Positions 1 through 8,795 of a DNA stretch of 64,000 bases are shown one piece after another. The DNA is from Methanobrevibacter ruminantium M1 (lineage in GTDB: Archaea > Methanobacteriota > Methanobacteria > Methanobacteriales > Methanobacteriaceae), in contig NC_013790.1 in the NCBI RefSeq assembly GCF_000024185.1, positions 953,501 through 1,017,500 of the forward strand. Direction: 5' to 3'. Both the position numbers and the translations under genes were made by a program. Numbering within the stretch: the first letter of the stretch is position 1; every line of letters begins with the position of its first letter. The notes under the pieces were generated by a model, which saw only the letters and a list, made by a program, of their open reading frames with translations, did not search any database and was not told the DNA's origin.

Positions 1-328
1 CTGCTTTTTTCTTTTTTTCTATTTTCCATTATTTTTTATATTTTAATCTCTTTCATCAATAGTTTTTTCTTGATTTCTCATTATTTTTTCACAGTTCAGC
101 CCCAATTTCATCACTAGTTTTATAAATGAGTAATGCCATATATAATATATGTTATAAACTTTACATTATTTGTAATATATGAAATGAATTAATTATTTCA
201 AACAGTTAACGATTTTTTATTATTTTATCAGGAAATGATTCTATTTATTTCAACGATTAACAATCATTCTTATAAAAGCCAATCGGCTAAATTATTCAAT
301 TATTTATCAATTTTATCAGGTGTTATAA
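1..328. other. AT-rich leader region of prf1
   Basis: I see no gene in bases 1-260, which are T-rich and then AT-rich. The part next to the release factor gene holds its promoter, described separately. The window may begin just outside a neighbouring gene that lies off the left edge. Confidence 0.5.
270..321 (+). promoter_or_regulatory. Promoter and ribosome binding site of prf1
   Basis: A TATA box (CTTATAAAAG, about 269-278) stands about 25-30 bases before the likely transcription start near 300. An AGGTG ribosome binding site (317-321) lies 7 bases before the ATG at 329. This fits an archaeal TBP/TFB promoter with a leader of about 30 nt. Confidence 0.55.
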
Positions 329-1573
329 ATGAGTGAGGTATCCTCAAAGGAATTATATGAGTTTAAGAAGACATTAAAAGAACTCGCAGAAAAGAAAGGA
401 AAAGGAACAGAACTTGTTTCAATGTATGTTCCTCCAGAAAAGCAATTAAGTGATATCATTAAGCAGATGAGAGACGAATTAGGACAAAGCGCTAACATCA
501 AAAGCAAATCCACACGTAAAAACGTTCAATCAGCTATTGAAGTAATCATGCAAAGAATCCGTATGATTACAAATGAAAACAAGGATCTCCCTAACGGTTT
601 TGTGCTCTTTGTGGGAATGATTCCTAAAGGCGGTCCCGGCACTGAAAAGATGGAAACTGTAGTAATCGAACCGCCGGAGCCTGTTCAAACCTATTGGTAC
701 ATCTGTGACAGCACATTCTTCCTAGAGCCTTTGGAAGACATGATTGCTTCAAAGGAAGTCTATGGTATTGCAGTTATCGACAGAAACGAAGCAACCATAG
801 CAACTTTAAAAGGTAAAAGAATTAAGATTACCGCTCACTTAACCAGTGGTGTTCCAGGTAAGCATAAGGCAGGGGGACAATCACAAAGAAGGTTCGACAG
901 GGTCATCGAACAATTGGCTCATGAGTTCTTAAAGAGAATCGGCCAGCATATGGATGACGACTTCCTTCCAATCAAGGATGAATTGAAGGGAATCGTTCTT
1001 GGAGGTCCTGGATACACTAAAGAGGATTTCTACAATGGAGACTATATGCATTATGAGCTTAAGGACAAAGTCATCACAACTGTAGACACTTCCTACACTG
1101 GAGAATTTGGTATTAGGGAAACCATTGATAAGGCTTCAGGTGCATTGGAAGAGTTAGGTGTTATAAAAGAGAAAAAACTTGTCCAAAGATTCTTTAAGGA
1201 ACTTAGAGATGACAACGGCCTTTATTCCTATGGTGAAAAGGAAGTTAGAACAAACCTCCAAATAGGTGCTGTAGATATTCTTCTTCTCTCTGAAGACCTT
1301 AAATCAAAAAGATTAACCTTAGATTGTCAGGCTTGTGGATTCCATGCTGAAGTAACCCAAAAGGAAGGTCAAAAAGTAGAGGATCTAACCTGTCCTCAGT
1401 GTAATGATAAGATGAAAATCACAAAAGAAGAGGATCTTATTGAAGACCTTTCAAATATTGCTGAAGACTTAGGCACTGAAGTGGAAATCATTTCAACTGA
1501 AACCGATGAAGGTATGCAGTTATATAGAGCATTTGGTGGTATAGCGGCGATTACTAGGTATAAGGTAAACTAA
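329..1573 (+). CDS. prf1: Peptide chain release factor aRF1
   Basis: Class-1 translation termination factor that reads all three stop codons in the ribosomal A site and triggers peptidyl-tRNA hydrolysis. The 414-residue length is normal for archaea. Visible signatures are the stop-codon recognition motif NIKS (about residues 57-60, within [11 protein letters not shown]) in the N domain, the catalytic GGQ in [12 protein letters not shown] (about 183-185) in the M domain, and a C-terminal minidomain with two CxxC pairs (CQACG and CPQC, about 332-357) that should bind zinc. The ATG is preceded by AGGTG. It appears monocistronic and is followed at once by a tandem array of hairpins. The family assignment is secure. 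Confidence 0.97.
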   Translation: MSEVSSKELYEFKKTLKELAEKKGKGTELVSMYVPPEKQLSDIIKQMRDELGQSANIKSKSTRKNVQSAIEVIMQRIRMITNENKDLPNGFVLFVGMIPKGGPGTEKMETVVIEPPEPVQTYWYICDSTFFLEPLEDMIASKEVYGIAVIDRNEATIATLKGKRIKITAHLTSGVPGKHKAGGQSQRRFDRVIEQLAHEFLKRIGQHMDDDFLPIKDELKGIVLGGPGYTKEDFYNGDYMHYELKDKVITTVDTSYTGEFGIRETIDKASGALEELGVIKEKKLVQRFFKELRDDNGLYSYGEKEVRTNLQIGAVDILLLSEDLKSKRLTLDCQACGFHAEVTQKEGQKVEDLTCPQCNDKMKITKEEDLIEDLSNIAEDLGTEVEIISTETDEGMQLYRAFGGIAAITRYKVN

Positions 1574-1575
1574 CT

Positions 1576-1751
1576 CCACCTTTTACTGGCCTTCGGCCAG
1601 CAAAAGCTGGACCAAAATTCCACCTTTTACTAGCCTTCGGCTAGCAAAAGCTGGACCAAAATTCCACCTTTTACTAGCCTTCGGCTAGCAAAAGCTGGAC
1701 CAAAATTCCACCTTTTACTAGCCTTCGGCTAGCAAAAGCTGGACCAAAATT
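1576..1751 (+). repeat. Four tandem 44-bp hairpin repeats behind prf1
   Basis: Four head-to-tail 44-bp copies start at 1576, 1620, 1664 and 1708. Each folds into a long hairpin: CCACC and TTTT on the left pair with AAAA and GCTGG on the right, around a central stem of six pairs closed by a TTC triloop. In copy 1 the central stem is CTGGCC/GGCCAG; in copies 2-4 it is CTAGCC/GGCTAG, so a G-C pair is replaced by A-T on both sides. That is a compensatory change and implies that the fold matters. The array starts 3 bases after the prf1 stop codon and is richer in GC than its surroundings. Confidence 0.85.
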
Positions 1752-1807
1752 TTTTTCTCTAGTTGGGCCAATCCAACTATTTTGTTTCTAGTTGGGTCAT
1801 TCCAACT
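1752..1807 (+). terminator. Two T-flanked hairpins, likely terminator region
   Basis: Two hairpins with the same stem AGTTGG/CCAACT lie at 1761-1778 and 1790-1807, with different 6-nt loops (GCCAAT and GTCATT). The run ATTTTTTTCTCT precedes the first and TTTTGTTTCT separates them. Position after prf1 and the T-tracts suggest transcription ends here. No gene follows on this strand until 2743. Confidence 0.55.
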
Positions 1808-1867
1808 GTTTATCTATTTTTTTTAATTTCAATCATTAATTTATTCTTAATTTTGCTTCTTTTTAAA

Positions 1868-2521
1868 TTATCTAATTCTTTTTCCCTCTTGTTCAACTAA
1901 GCCCTCTCTTTTTAACTTTTCAATAAAGAAACTGTCATCATCCTCAAATTCATCCAATTCAAGAACTTCCTTTTTAGATGACCTTTTAACACTTGCAAAT
2001 AAATAAGTAGGTCTTCCTTTTTTTACCTTATTAAGTTCGCTTAATTCATATAATACTCTTTTTGCAATTAGGTCTTCGCTGTCGTCAATGAAGCTGATTC
2101 TATTGTCAATGTCCTCAAAGCTTTCAAAGTCGCCATTCAATTCCTTTTCTTCAATGATTTTCATTGAGTTCTTTCGGCTGATGCCTTCCAATAAGTGAAG
2201 CTGAGTTCCGTCCTTGCTTTGCTTATTGAAAAATCCTACATACTTGTTTTCATTGGCAATCACAATGCTATGAATTGCTTTTTCAGCTTCGATCTGTTCT
2301 TCATTGCTTAAGTCATCATAGCTTAATTTTTGATCGGTCTTTTTAAGTTCTTCGCTGTCTTTTGTAATCAGAATCTTATCTTGGGGCTTTAATCTCACAT
2401 CTTCATTAAGCTCTATCCTTTTCAATGTAAATTTCTCGGTCCCCATGACAACTCCCATATTTACATTGTCCTTTGTTAACTTTTGAGACAATACTATGCC
2501 ATAAACCTCTTTATCACTCAT
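1868..2521 (-). CDS. DUF655-like protein with helix-hairpin-helix segment
   Basis: 217-residue cytoplasmic protein resembling the archaeal DUF655 family. What recalls the family is the middle segment, about residues 110-150: LHLLEGISRKNSMKIIEE followed by FESFEDIDNRI and a basic segment before ALKRVLYEL-like text. In family members this forms a helix-hairpin-helix, nucleic-acid-binding module. The biochemical role of DUF655 is unknown. In many archaea DUF655 sits between rpoF and ksgA, but here it stands alone and convergent with prf1. I start at MSDKE (2521) rather than the in-frame start three codons earlier, because that is the natural ATG; the ribosome binding site is weak. Confidence 0.6.
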   Translation of the reverse strand: MSDKEVYGIVLSQKLTKDNVNMGVVMGTEKFTLKRIELNEDVRLKPQDKILITKDSEELKKTDQKLSYDDLSNEEQIEAEKAIHSIVIANENKYVGFFNKQSKDGTQLHLLEGISRKNSMKIIEEKELNGDFESFEDIDNRISFIDDSEDLIAKRVLYELSELNKVKKGRPTYLFASVKRSSKKEVLELDEFEDDDSFFIEKLKREGLVEQEGKRIR

Positions 2522-2742
2522 TATAATCAACTTTAATACTTTTTAAGTGGCTTTTTACTTTTAATATGGTGGAATATTATTCTTATCTACTATAATATTT
2601 AATTTCTTTTTATAAATAGTTTAATTAAATCCCTAATCAAATCTCTCCATAGGCGATTTAATTAAGTTTATATATCAAAATCACTAATAATATATTTTAT
2701 AAAAGTTTTATAAAATTTATAAATTATTTTTTAGGTGGACAA

Positions 2743-3168
2743 ATGACTGATTTAAACACTTGCTCTAATGAAAAGTTATCCTTTAAATATAATGACAAAT
2801 GGGAATTGGAAGCAATTCCATTGGAAAACAATCCTGACTGCATTGCTACATTAAGCTATGAGGACGGCAGCCTATTGAATGTAATTGCATTCCCATCAGA
2901 GCTAGAGTCATTAGACATCTTTAAGGAAGTTGTTGAAGCAAGCTTAAGGGATGATGGGGCAGAGATAGTATCCTCTGAGATAGCAAATGTAAACAAAAGG
3001 CCTTCAATTCAGATTCATTCCAAGGTAACAACCCCTGAAATCAGCTTTCAAATGTTTTCAGTCATCTTCCTGGAGGAAGGATTCTTATACATATTTGAAC
3101 TAAGGGCGGTAAGCGAAATAGTCCACGAATTCATGGAAATTGTAAAAAGCTTTGAAATCCTAGAATAA
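2743..3168 (+). CDS. Mog1/PsbP-like (DUF1795-type) small protein, copy 1
   Basis: 141-residue protein without signal peptide or membrane segment. The opening pattern LSFKYNDKWELE and the terminal hydrophobic strand before a helix (FMEIVKSFEIL) match the alpha/beta fold of Mog1/PsbP/DUF1795 proteins, seen as F-x-Y-x(4)-W near the N-terminus and a late SFE/SLE segment. Two diverged paralogues follow at 4523 and 5121, so this is a local gene family. AGGTGG lies 6 bases before the ATG. Molecular function is unknown; a binding or scaffolding role is only an inference from the fold. Confidence 0.5.
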   Translation: MTDLNTCSNEKLSFKYNDKWELEAIPLENNPDCIATLSYEDGSLLNVIAFPSELESLDIFKEVVEASLRDDGAEIVSSEIANVNKRPSIQIHSKVTTPEISFQMFSVIFLEEGFLYIFELRAVSEIVHEFMEIVKSFEILE

Positions 3169-3285
3169 TTATAATTTTCAATCTTTTTTCCTAATTTTAA
3201 TTTTTTAAGCTCTTTTTTAAAAATTCAAAAAACTTTATCTTATTTTGCAATAATCATTTTAAATCTTTAAAGTTTTATCTTATTA

Positions 3286-3360
3286 AAGTAATAATCTTTA
3301 TAAATCTTTTAATTTTAAGACAATTTTACATTTTTTAAGTAATAATCTTTATAAATCTTT
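3286..3360 (+). promoter_or_regulatory. Duplicated TATA region of a leaderless transcript
   Basis: A near-perfect 24-bp direct repeat (3286-3310 and 3337-3360) contains CTTTATAAATC, a good archaeal TATA box. The second TATA is centred about 26 bases before the ATG at 3378 and there is no ribosome binding site, so the following gene is probably transcribed as a leaderless mRNA. Confidence 0.5.
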
Positions 3361-3377
3361 AAAATATAATATTAATT

Positions 3378-4181
3378 ATGATTATCAAGGCTGGGAAAAT
3401 CAATAAAGCTAGAGGCAATATAGTTCTCACAATTGGTAAGGAAGATGTCAACAAGCACAATCTTGAAGATGGAGACTTCATTATCCTTACAAGTGATGAA
3501 TATGAGGACCTAAAGGCTTCCTCTGAAATTGAAGTCTCTACAATGGAAGTAATTCCCGATGATGAGGCAGTCATCAAATTGGAATATGACCTAAAGGAAG
3601 CAAAGTCAAAGGAAAAGATCCTTTTCTCCAAGGTTGAAGAGCTTGAAAAGCTCAATTTAGAATTGACTACAGAATTATCCAAGATTGAAAAGGAGAATTA
3701 TATAAATAAAACAGTATTGACAGATTCAGAATCCGGTTCTCTTCTTGAAGAAATCAAAAATGTCAACGATAAAAACGAAGAGCTGAATTCTGAAATAAAG
3801 AAATTAAACAAGGACCTAAAGGAATCCGATGAGGAAAGAATCGAACTTCTACAGGACATGAACGTATTAAAGACAAAGATGAGCTTTGATGCAGGAGAGA
3901 TTTCAAGACTTAGGGAAAGGGAATCCAAATACAGAGAAGTATTGGAGATTATCCTAAAGTCAAATAAGAACATCCTTGATGAAGCGGTCAATAAGACAGT
4001 TACAGCAACCATCCATGAGATAAACAAGGAGCTGTCACAGACAGGATTAATCAGAAGAATCAGAGGACTTACAATTGTAAGAGAGCCTGAAATAAGCAAG
4101 GAGTCCATTTCCAGCAATGCATATAAACAGCTGGAAGGAGTCATTCCAGATGAATATTTCCTGGATTCTCCAGATGAATAA
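3378..4181 (+). CDS. Coiled-coil protein with AbrB-like N-terminus
   Basis: 267-residue soluble protein. The first 40 residues (KINKARGNIVLTIGKEDVNK, then EDGDFIILTSDEYEDL) resemble a swapped-hairpin AbrB/SpoVT-like DNA-binding or oligomerisation strand pair. Residues about 65-190 are a long heptad-rich, charged coiled coil (LEKLNLELTTELSKIEKEN and similar). The C-terminal 70 residues are mixed alpha. No catalytic motif is visible. It may be a dimeric DNA-binding or structural protein; neither is shown. The start is the ATG, and the message is probably leaderless (TATA 26 bases upstream). Confidence 0.5.
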   Translation: MIIKAGKINKARGNIVLTIGKEDVNKHNLEDGDFIILTSDEYEDLKASSEIEVSTMEVIPDDEAVIKLEYDLKEAKSKEKILFSKVEELEKLNLELTTELSKIEKENYINKTVLTDSESGSLLEEIKNVNDKNEELNSEIKKLNKDLKESDEERIELLQDMNVLKTKMSFDAGEISRLRERESKYREVLEIILKSNKNILDEAVNKTVTATIHEINKELSQTGLIRRIRGLTIVREPEISKESISSNAYKQLEGVIPDEYFLDSPDE

Positions 4182-4385
4182 TCAAGGGACATAGTTTAGA
4201 TTAAAGACTCTAGCCTAGTTTAAATTAGTTTTTCCAGTTTATCTAAACTTTTTTTAAATTATTATTTATAATCATAATTTTAAATTATTTTTCAAGCCAT
4301 AATTTAATTATTTTTTATAATCATAATTTTAAAAATCACTTGCTAATTTATTATTTATCATTTTATTTATCAATTTATTTCAAAA

Positions 4386-4471
4386 TTTATTTATCAATTT
4401 ATTTATCAATTTATTTATCAATTTATTTATCAATTTATTTATCAATTTACTTATCAATTTATTTATCAATT
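4386..4471 (+). repeat. 12-bp AT-rich tandem repeat
   Basis: About seven copies of TTTATTTATCAA in a row, with one T-to-C change near 4450. It lies in the 300-base gap upstream of the gene at 4523, which otherwise holds AT-rich sequence and no gene. Confidence 0.85.
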
Positions 4472-4522
4472 ATCATGTTAATTTTGTAAAATAGTTTTAT
4501 GGGTTATTTTAGAGGTGAAATA

Positions 4523-5002
4523 ATGGAAGAAATCACATTTAATGAAGAAGGAATCAAATTTAAGTATTTAAGCAATTGGAGAGAACAGGCAAAAGAGTCA
4601 GTTGGCCCAAATTGCATAAAGGCATTGGTTAAGGTTGTAGAGGGCAAGCCTTCCACAATCACAGTTTATAAAAACGATGCAGGAGATGCTAAGGCTGTTG
4701 CCCAATTGGAAGAGCCTTTCAATGAATCATTCAAAAGTCAAGGTTGGAACATTGTAAAATCAGCTATTTTAAATCTCAACGGCAATCCTGTCTTTAATAT
4801 TGTATCCGACGCTCAAGAAGGAGATACAATTTTAGAAAACAATACTTCTGCCATAATAAACAATGGAAAGATGTATGTATTTGAATTGATGCATTTTAAA
4901 GACTTCCCATATGCATATAATGATTATTTGTCAATCATGGACTCTCTTGAATTTGTAAACGAAGAGGAAATCGAAGAGACTGAAGAAGAATCAGAAGAAT
5001 AA
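4523..5002 (+). CDS. Mog1/PsbP-like (DUF1795-type) small protein, copy 2
   Basis: 159-residue paralogue of the gene at 2743. It opens FNEEGIKFKYLSNWREQ (the F-x-Y-x(3)-NW pattern) and ends with the helix-strand YNDYLSIMDSLEFV. An acidic tail of Glu residues (about the last 13) is added. I place the start at 4523 because AGGTGA lies 6 bases before it; an earlier in-frame ATG at 4499 has no binding site. Cytoplasmic; function unknown. Confidence 0.55.
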   Translation: MEEITFNEEGIKFKYLSNWREQAKESVGPNCIKALVKVVEGKPSTITVYKNDAGDAKAVAQLEEPFNESFKSQGWNIVKSAILNLNGNPVFNIVSDAQEGDTILENNTSAIINNGKMYVFELMHFKDFPYAYNDYLSIMDSLEFVNEEEIEETEEESEE

Positions 5003-5120
5003 TAATCGAAGATTTATTTTTAAAATTGAAGAGTAATTATTTTTAATTATTCTTAATTTTCTTTTTTTTTTTTAAATTGTTAGCAATTGCACTGAATTTT
5101 TTTTTATTTAAGGAGTTCTT

Positions 5121-5543
5121 ATGTCTAATCTATTCCAAAATGACCAATTAAGTTTCAAATATCCAAAGAATTGGAAACTAGTTTCAGATGATGAAATCGA
5201 AGGCTGTTTAGCTATCTTAGATTCCGATAGCAAACACAGCAGAGTGATGATATTCAAATACCCAGAGGAAGGACTGTCATTGGAATATCTTAAAAACGCA
5301 ATTGAAGACATTCCAAGAGAAGAGAGCCTAAAAGTAATATCATCCAACCTTACAATATTGGCAAACAAGGAAACCCACGAGCTTATAGCAGAAGATACAA
5401 GCCATGAGCCTCCTTTAAGAACCCATTCCCTTACAACCATCCACAATAGGGACGCTTATGGATTCAATTTCATGGGATTCGGATTGGACAATCCAGACGA
5501 AGAGGGATTCCTTTTCATGTATAGGACTCTTAAGTTTGAATAA
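5121..5543 (+). CDS. Mog1/PsbP-like (DUF1795-type) small protein, copy 3
   Basis: 140-residue third paralogue of the local family. It opens LSFKYPKNWKLVSDDE, the typical F-x-Y-P-x-NW signature of Mog1/PsbP/DUF1795 proteins, and ends FLFMYRTLKFE. AAGGAG precedes the ATG by 6 bases. The three copies are separated by 120 to 1350 bases and are well diverged, so this is an old expansion. Function unknown. Confidence 0.55.
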   Translation: MSNLFQNDQLSFKYPKNWKLVSDDEIEGCLAILDSDSKHSRVMIFKYPEEGLSLEYLKNAIEDIPREESLKVISSNLTILANKETHELIAEDTSHEPPLRTHSLTTIHNRDAYGFNFMGFGLDNPDEEGFLFMYRTLKFE

Positions 5544-5620
5544 TTTCATTTATTTTAATAATTTGGCCTTCTAAACAGATTACAATTTAATTATTACTCT
5601 TATTTTTATCCAGTGATATC

Positions 5621-6232
5621 ATGACTTTAAAAGAAGAAAAAGACAAGGTCCGAAAGTCAATCTATGACAATCTATTCAATAATGGATTTTCCAATCGACC
5701 AAATGGTGACTATGGCAAAATCCCAGACTTTAAGGGCTCAGATATTGCAGCTGAACTTTTATCTAAAACAGAAGAATGGAAATCCTCAATTACAATATTC
5801 TCTAGTCCCGACGCTGCACAAACTCCAGTTAGATATTTAGCCTTAAAGGACAATAAGAACCTTATTATGGCAAGCCCTAATCTCACACACGGCTATCTCT
5901 TCCTGGAAGGACAAAATATAAAGGAAATCGAAGAAGCTTCAACTAAGGAAGGGGCATTTAAGCACTGCAGTAAAAAGGACATATCAAACATAAATGTCGA
6001 CCTTGTTGTAGAAGGCTCTGTTGGAGTGGACAGAATGGGACATAGAATAGGAAAGGGAAAAGGATTTGCAGATATGGAAATAGAAGATTTAAAGAAAAGA
6101 AACATCATTAATAATACCACACCAATTGCAACAACCATTCATCCATTGCAATTAGTGAATCACATTCCAACTGAAAGCCATGATCAAAGAATAAACATGA
6201 TTGTCACAACAAGAGAGATTATAAGGGTCTAA
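5621..6232 (+). CDS. 5-formyltetrahydrofolate cyclo-ligase family protein
   Basis: 203 residues, the usual length for the MTHFS/COG0212 family, which converts 5-formyl-THF to 5,10-methenyl-THF with ATP. The diagnostic segment VGVDRMGHRIGKGKGFADME (about residues 134-153) matches the family pattern for the nucleotide and folate pocket (GxxRxGxGxGxYD in bacteria). The N-terminal basic helix that carries catalytic residues in bacteria is less clear. Methanogens mostly use tetrahydromethanopterin, so the true substrate is uncertain. A weak GTGAT binding site precedes the ATG. Confidence 0.75.
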   Translation: MTLKEEKDKVRKSIYDNLFNNGFSNRPNGDYGKIPDFKGSDIAAELLSKTEEWKSSITIFSSPDAAQTPVRYLALKDNKNLIMASPNLTHGYLFLEGQNIKEIEEASTKEGAFKHCSKKDISNINVDLVVEGSVGVDRMGHRIGKGKGFADMEIEDLKKRNIINNTTPIATTIHPLQLVNHIPTESHDQRINMIVTTREIIRV

Positions 6233-6353
6233 AGGCTTATTCTATTAAGTAATTCAATCAAATAATGATGTTAGACTATTTTTATTTTAGGTTTTCCTTA
6301 ATCCAAATAAATATTAGAAATATTTATTAATGTTTAAAACTAAAATATTTTTA

Positions 6354-6368
6354 AGTAGTAAAACTACT
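6354..6368 (+). promoter_or_regulatory. Palindrome in the rubrerythrin promoter region
   Basis: AGTAGT-AAA-ACTACT (6354-6368) is a perfect six-pair inverted repeat about 46 bases before the rubrerythrin start, near the expected promoter. It could be an operator for an oxidative-stress regulator; that role is inferred from position only. Confidence 0.35.
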
Positions 6369-6413
6369 AATTATTCTTAATTTTATTAAGATGTATTATT
6401 TTAGGTGATTAAT

Positions 6414-6959
6414 ATGGCAGATTTAAAAGGTACTAAAACCGAAGCAAACTTAGCAGCAGCATTTGCTGGTGAGTCCCAAGCTCATACTAAATATCAATAT
6501 TTCGCAAGCAAAGCTAAAAAAGAAGGATACGTACAAATCCACGACATCTTTATGGAAACTTCCAAAAACGAAAAAGAACACGCTAAAATCTGGTTCAAAC
6601 TTTTACACGACGGAGAAGTTCCAGACACTATAGCTAACCTTAACGCAGCAGCTGATGGTGAAAACGAAGAATGGACTGCAATGTACAAAGAATTCGCTGA
6701 AACCGCTACCGAAGAAGGTTTCCCTGAAATCGCAGGCTTATTCACCATGGTAGGAAATATTGAAAAAGAACACGAAGAAAGATACAGAGCTTTACTCGCT
6801 AATGTTGAAGGCGAAGCTGTATTCAAAAAAGAAGCAGAAATCGAATGGAAATGTATCAACTGTGGTCACATCGTAAAAGCTCCTGAAGCTCCTTTCATTT
6901 GCCCAGTTTGTAAACATCCACAAGCTTACTTCGAAGAAAGAGCTACCAACTTCAAATAA
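6414..6959 (+). CDS. rbr: Rubrerythrin
   Basis: Peroxide-reducing non-haem diiron protein that protects anaerobes from oxygen. The N-terminal ferritin-like four-helix domain contains the ligand motifs [25 protein letters not shown] and [12 protein letters not shown]. The C-terminal rubredoxin domain has CINCG and CPVC, which bind one iron. Length 181 residues is normal for the family. I start at ATG 6414 (MADLKGT), 5 bases after AGGTGA, rather than at an in-frame GTG three codons earlier. Codon use is unusually regular (AAAGAA, GCT), typical of a highly expressed gene. A strong hairpin terminator follows. Confidence 0.96.
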   Translation: MADLKGTKTEANLAAAFAGESQAHTKYQYFASKAKKEGYVQIHDIFMETSKNEKEHAKIWFKLLHDGEVPDTIANLNAAADGENEEWTAMYKEFAETATEEGFPEIAGLFTMVGNIEKEHEERYRALLANVEGEAVFKKEAEIEWKCINCGHIVKAPEAPFICPVCKHPQAYFEERATNFK

Positions 6960-6988
6960 GTTTGTTCTTTTTAATTAAACTTTAACCA

Positions 6989-7030
6989 GCTATTAATGAT
7001 TCATTAATAGCACTTTTTTTTATTTTTTTC
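6989..7030 (+). terminator. Terminator of rubrerythrin
   Basis: A perfect 11-pair stem GCTATTAATGA/TCATTAATAGC (6989-7011) with a one-base loop is followed by ACTTTTTTTTATTTTTTT. This looks like an intrinsic terminator, unusually clean for an archaeon. Confidence 0.75.
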
Positions 7031-7114
7031 AATCTAACAACTATTTTTTTAAGAATTTATCTCAGATTTGCTATTTTTTATAAATATTCAGATTTTTTCA
7101 ATAAGGGTGATGAA

Positions 7115-7273
7115 GTGTCTAAAAAAGAAGATAATTGTCAAATAGATGATTGCTCTAGTGGAACTTGTGCACCTGTCAGTCCCTTTTCAAAAGAGGGAAT
7201 ATTATTTTTAATTTTCATCATTGTTTTATTCATAGTTCTGTTTTTCTTATTATGGACTAATGGATTGATTTAA
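7115..7273 (+). CDS. Small single-span membrane protein
   Basis: 52-codon ORF starting at GTG with GGGTGA 4-9 bases upstream. The first 28 residues are polar and contain three cysteines (NCQIDD, CSSGTC). Residues about 29-47 are strongly hydrophobic (ILFLIFIIVLFIVLFFLLW), one membrane helix, with a short tail. It lies between rubrerythrin and a Nudix hydrolase on the same strand. The cysteines could bind metal or form disulfides. Not recognised; the binding site, codon use and clean membrane helix support a real gene. Confidence 0.6.
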   Translation: MSKKEDNCQIDDCSSGTCAPVSPFSKEGILFLIFIIVLFIVLFFLLWTNGLI

Positions 7274-7325
7274 AGATTCAAATGATTTGGCTAAATAGAG
7301 TTAATTTATGGTTTTAGGTGAAAAA

Positions 7326-7754
7326 ATGAGTGACATGTGGGGTCTAACAGTCAGAGGAATATGCGAATATAATGATAAGATCTTGCTTCTTAAATTAAGA
7401 TCAATCTCAGCTCACGACCCATGCAAATGGGAAATTCCTGGAGGCAAGGTTAAAAAGTGCGAATACTTTGATTCTGCATTAAAAAGAGAATATAAGGAAG
7501 AAACAGGAATGGACATAAGCATTGACTCATTATACCATGTCATTCAAAAGAATTATACTGCCTGCAAGACTGGAGAAAAAATCAAATCCATACAGCTTAT
7601 CATGAAAGTTTCAACAAATTCAGATGAAGTTCTCATTAGTGATGAACATGATATGTATGGTTGGTTTACAAAGGAAGAAATTAATGATATGATTAAAAAT
7701 AATGAATTAACTCCTCCGGCAAAAGCAGCTTTTTGTAAAACACTATTGGTTTAA
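7326..7754 (+). CDS. Nudix hydrolase
   Basis: 142-residue enzyme of the Nudix superfamily, which cleaves nucleoside diphosphates linked to another group. The Nudix box is complete: G-x5-E-x7-REYKEETGM spans about residues 39-61, with the metal-binding REYKEE. The upstream strand DPCKWEIPGGK and the late YGWFTKEEIN are also typical of ADP-ribose or oxidised-nucleotide pyrophosphatases; substrate is not decidable. Start at 7326 is set by AGGTGA 6 bases before it; an in-frame ATG at 7308 lacks one. Confidence 0.9.
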   Translation: MSDMWGLTVRGICEYNDKILLLKLRSISAHDPCKWEIPGGKVKKCEYFDSALKREYKEETGMDISIDSLYHVIQKNYTACKTGEKIKSIQLIMKVSTNSDEVLISDEHDMYGWFTKEEINDMIKNNELTPPAKAAFCKTLLV

Positions 7755-7798
7755 TCAATCGACTTTTCAATTAAATTAAGTAGTTTTTGACATTAATA

Positions 7799-7826
7799 TT
7801 TTTCTAAGAATTTATCTTAGGAAAAA
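7799..7826. terminator. Bidirectional hairpin between convergent genes
   Basis: TTTTTCTAAG (7799-7808) and CTTAGGAAAAA (7816-7826) form a stem with one bulged base, T-rich on one strand and T-rich on the other by complement. It sits between the convergent Nudix and SseB-like genes and can serve both. Confidence 0.55.
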
Positions 7827-7840
7827 TGGTGTTAAATTAT

Positions 7841-8347
7841 TCAGAGTTCCTTTTTCATCATCTCAATAAACTCTTCATCATTTTCTATTTCTTTCATCAG
7901 GTCTTCAAATTCCCTATCCTCATCGAATAAATCCAAGAACTCATCTACAGAGATCTTAAAGGACTTTTCGCTTTTAGGATTAATGATTATCTGGTCAAAG
8001 CTGTCTCTTATAGGCATAATTGATTCACACAGGTCCCTCATGAACAAAGATCCTACAGTTGTATTCATCTTAAGTCTTTCAATCTCATGCTCATCGGTAA
8101 AAAGAGGGATGGTTCTTTTTTTGTCCTTGCTCTCGTATGATTTCAGTCTGAAGTTTATCTCCTGATTTATATGATTGATTTCATTTAATTGAACGTCCTT
8201 TAAGTCAAGGGAATCTAGGTCCACTTGGATTGGTATGAAAAGTTCAGACTTTCTAAATTCATTTAGAAAGAGCTCATACTCTTCATCAGTCATTTCGCTC
8301 TCTTTTTTCAGCAATTCTTTTAGTCTATAATTGGAAAGCATGCTCAT
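7841..8347 (-). CDS. SseB-like N-terminal domain protein, short form A
   Basis: 168-residue soluble protein. The segment FRKSELFIPIQVDLDSLDL, then RTIPLFTDEHEIERL and FDQIIINPKSEKSFKISVDEFLDLF, has the strand order of the SseB N-terminal domain (PF07179): a first strand ending in IP, a central FT-type strand with following helix, and a late IxINP motif. A homologue of the same architecture lies 43 bases upstream (8391) and longer relatives at 11270 and 33279. SseB function is unknown. GTGAT precedes the ATG. Confidence 0.55.
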   Translation of the reverse strand: MSMLSNYRLKELLKKESEMTDEEYELFLNEFRKSELFIPIQVDLDSLDLKDVQLNEINHINQEINFRLKSYESKDKKRTIPLFTDEHEIERLKMNTTVGSLFMRDLCESIMPIRDSFDQIIINPKSEKSFKISVDEFLDLFDEDREFEDLMKEIENDEEFIEMMKKEL

Positions 8348-8390
8348 CTTATCACTAAGGCTTTTTTTCTTTTAATCTTATTAATTGTTA

Positions 8391-8795
8391 TTATTCAGTT
8401 CTGCTTTTAAACTCATCATAATCTATCTTATAGCTGTCTGGACCATATGGATTAATTACAATATAATCAAAGTCCATATCAAACTGGGATAGAATAACAG
8501 ATAGCTCTTTCATATTTACAGCTATTGATGTTATCTTATAATCAGCCCTTTCCATCTCATTTGAATCGGTAAAGATATAGATGTTTCTATCTCCATTTTC
8601 CTCATCAAAGAATCCAATCTGCAGGTCTAGTGTGTCTCCATCGTTTAGGTTCTCATCTTCGTTTATTGCAATCACCGGAACAAAGAGAGTTGATTTTAGA
8701 AACTCCTTATAAAAGAGATTTGGATTATTTTCAATTTTAACTCTAGATTTGGACTTTAATAATTTCTTTAGCTTCTTATTGTCAGATAGGGTCAT
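8391..8795 (-). CDS. SseB-like N-terminal domain protein, short form B
   Basis: 134-residue paralogue of the gene at 7841, probably in one operon with it (43-base gap, same GTGATAA leader). It shows FLKSTLFVPVIAINEDENL, IYIFTDSNEMERA and DYIVINPYGPDSYKIDYDEF, again the SseB N-terminal strand pattern with the IxINP motif. It is shorter because the acidic C-terminal helix of its partner is missing. Function unknown. Confidence 0.55.
   Translation of the reverse strand: MTLSDNKKLKKLLKSKSRVKIENNPNLFYKEFLKSTLFVPVIAINEDENLNDGDTLDLQIGFFDEENGDRNIYIFTDSNEMERADYKITSIAVNMKELSVILSQFDMDFDYIVINPYGPDSYKIDYDEFKSRTE

Noticed and set aside
1576-1751. prf1-downstream repeats as CRISPR
   Set aside because: There are no variable spacers; the copies are head to tail, with hairpins covering most of the unit.
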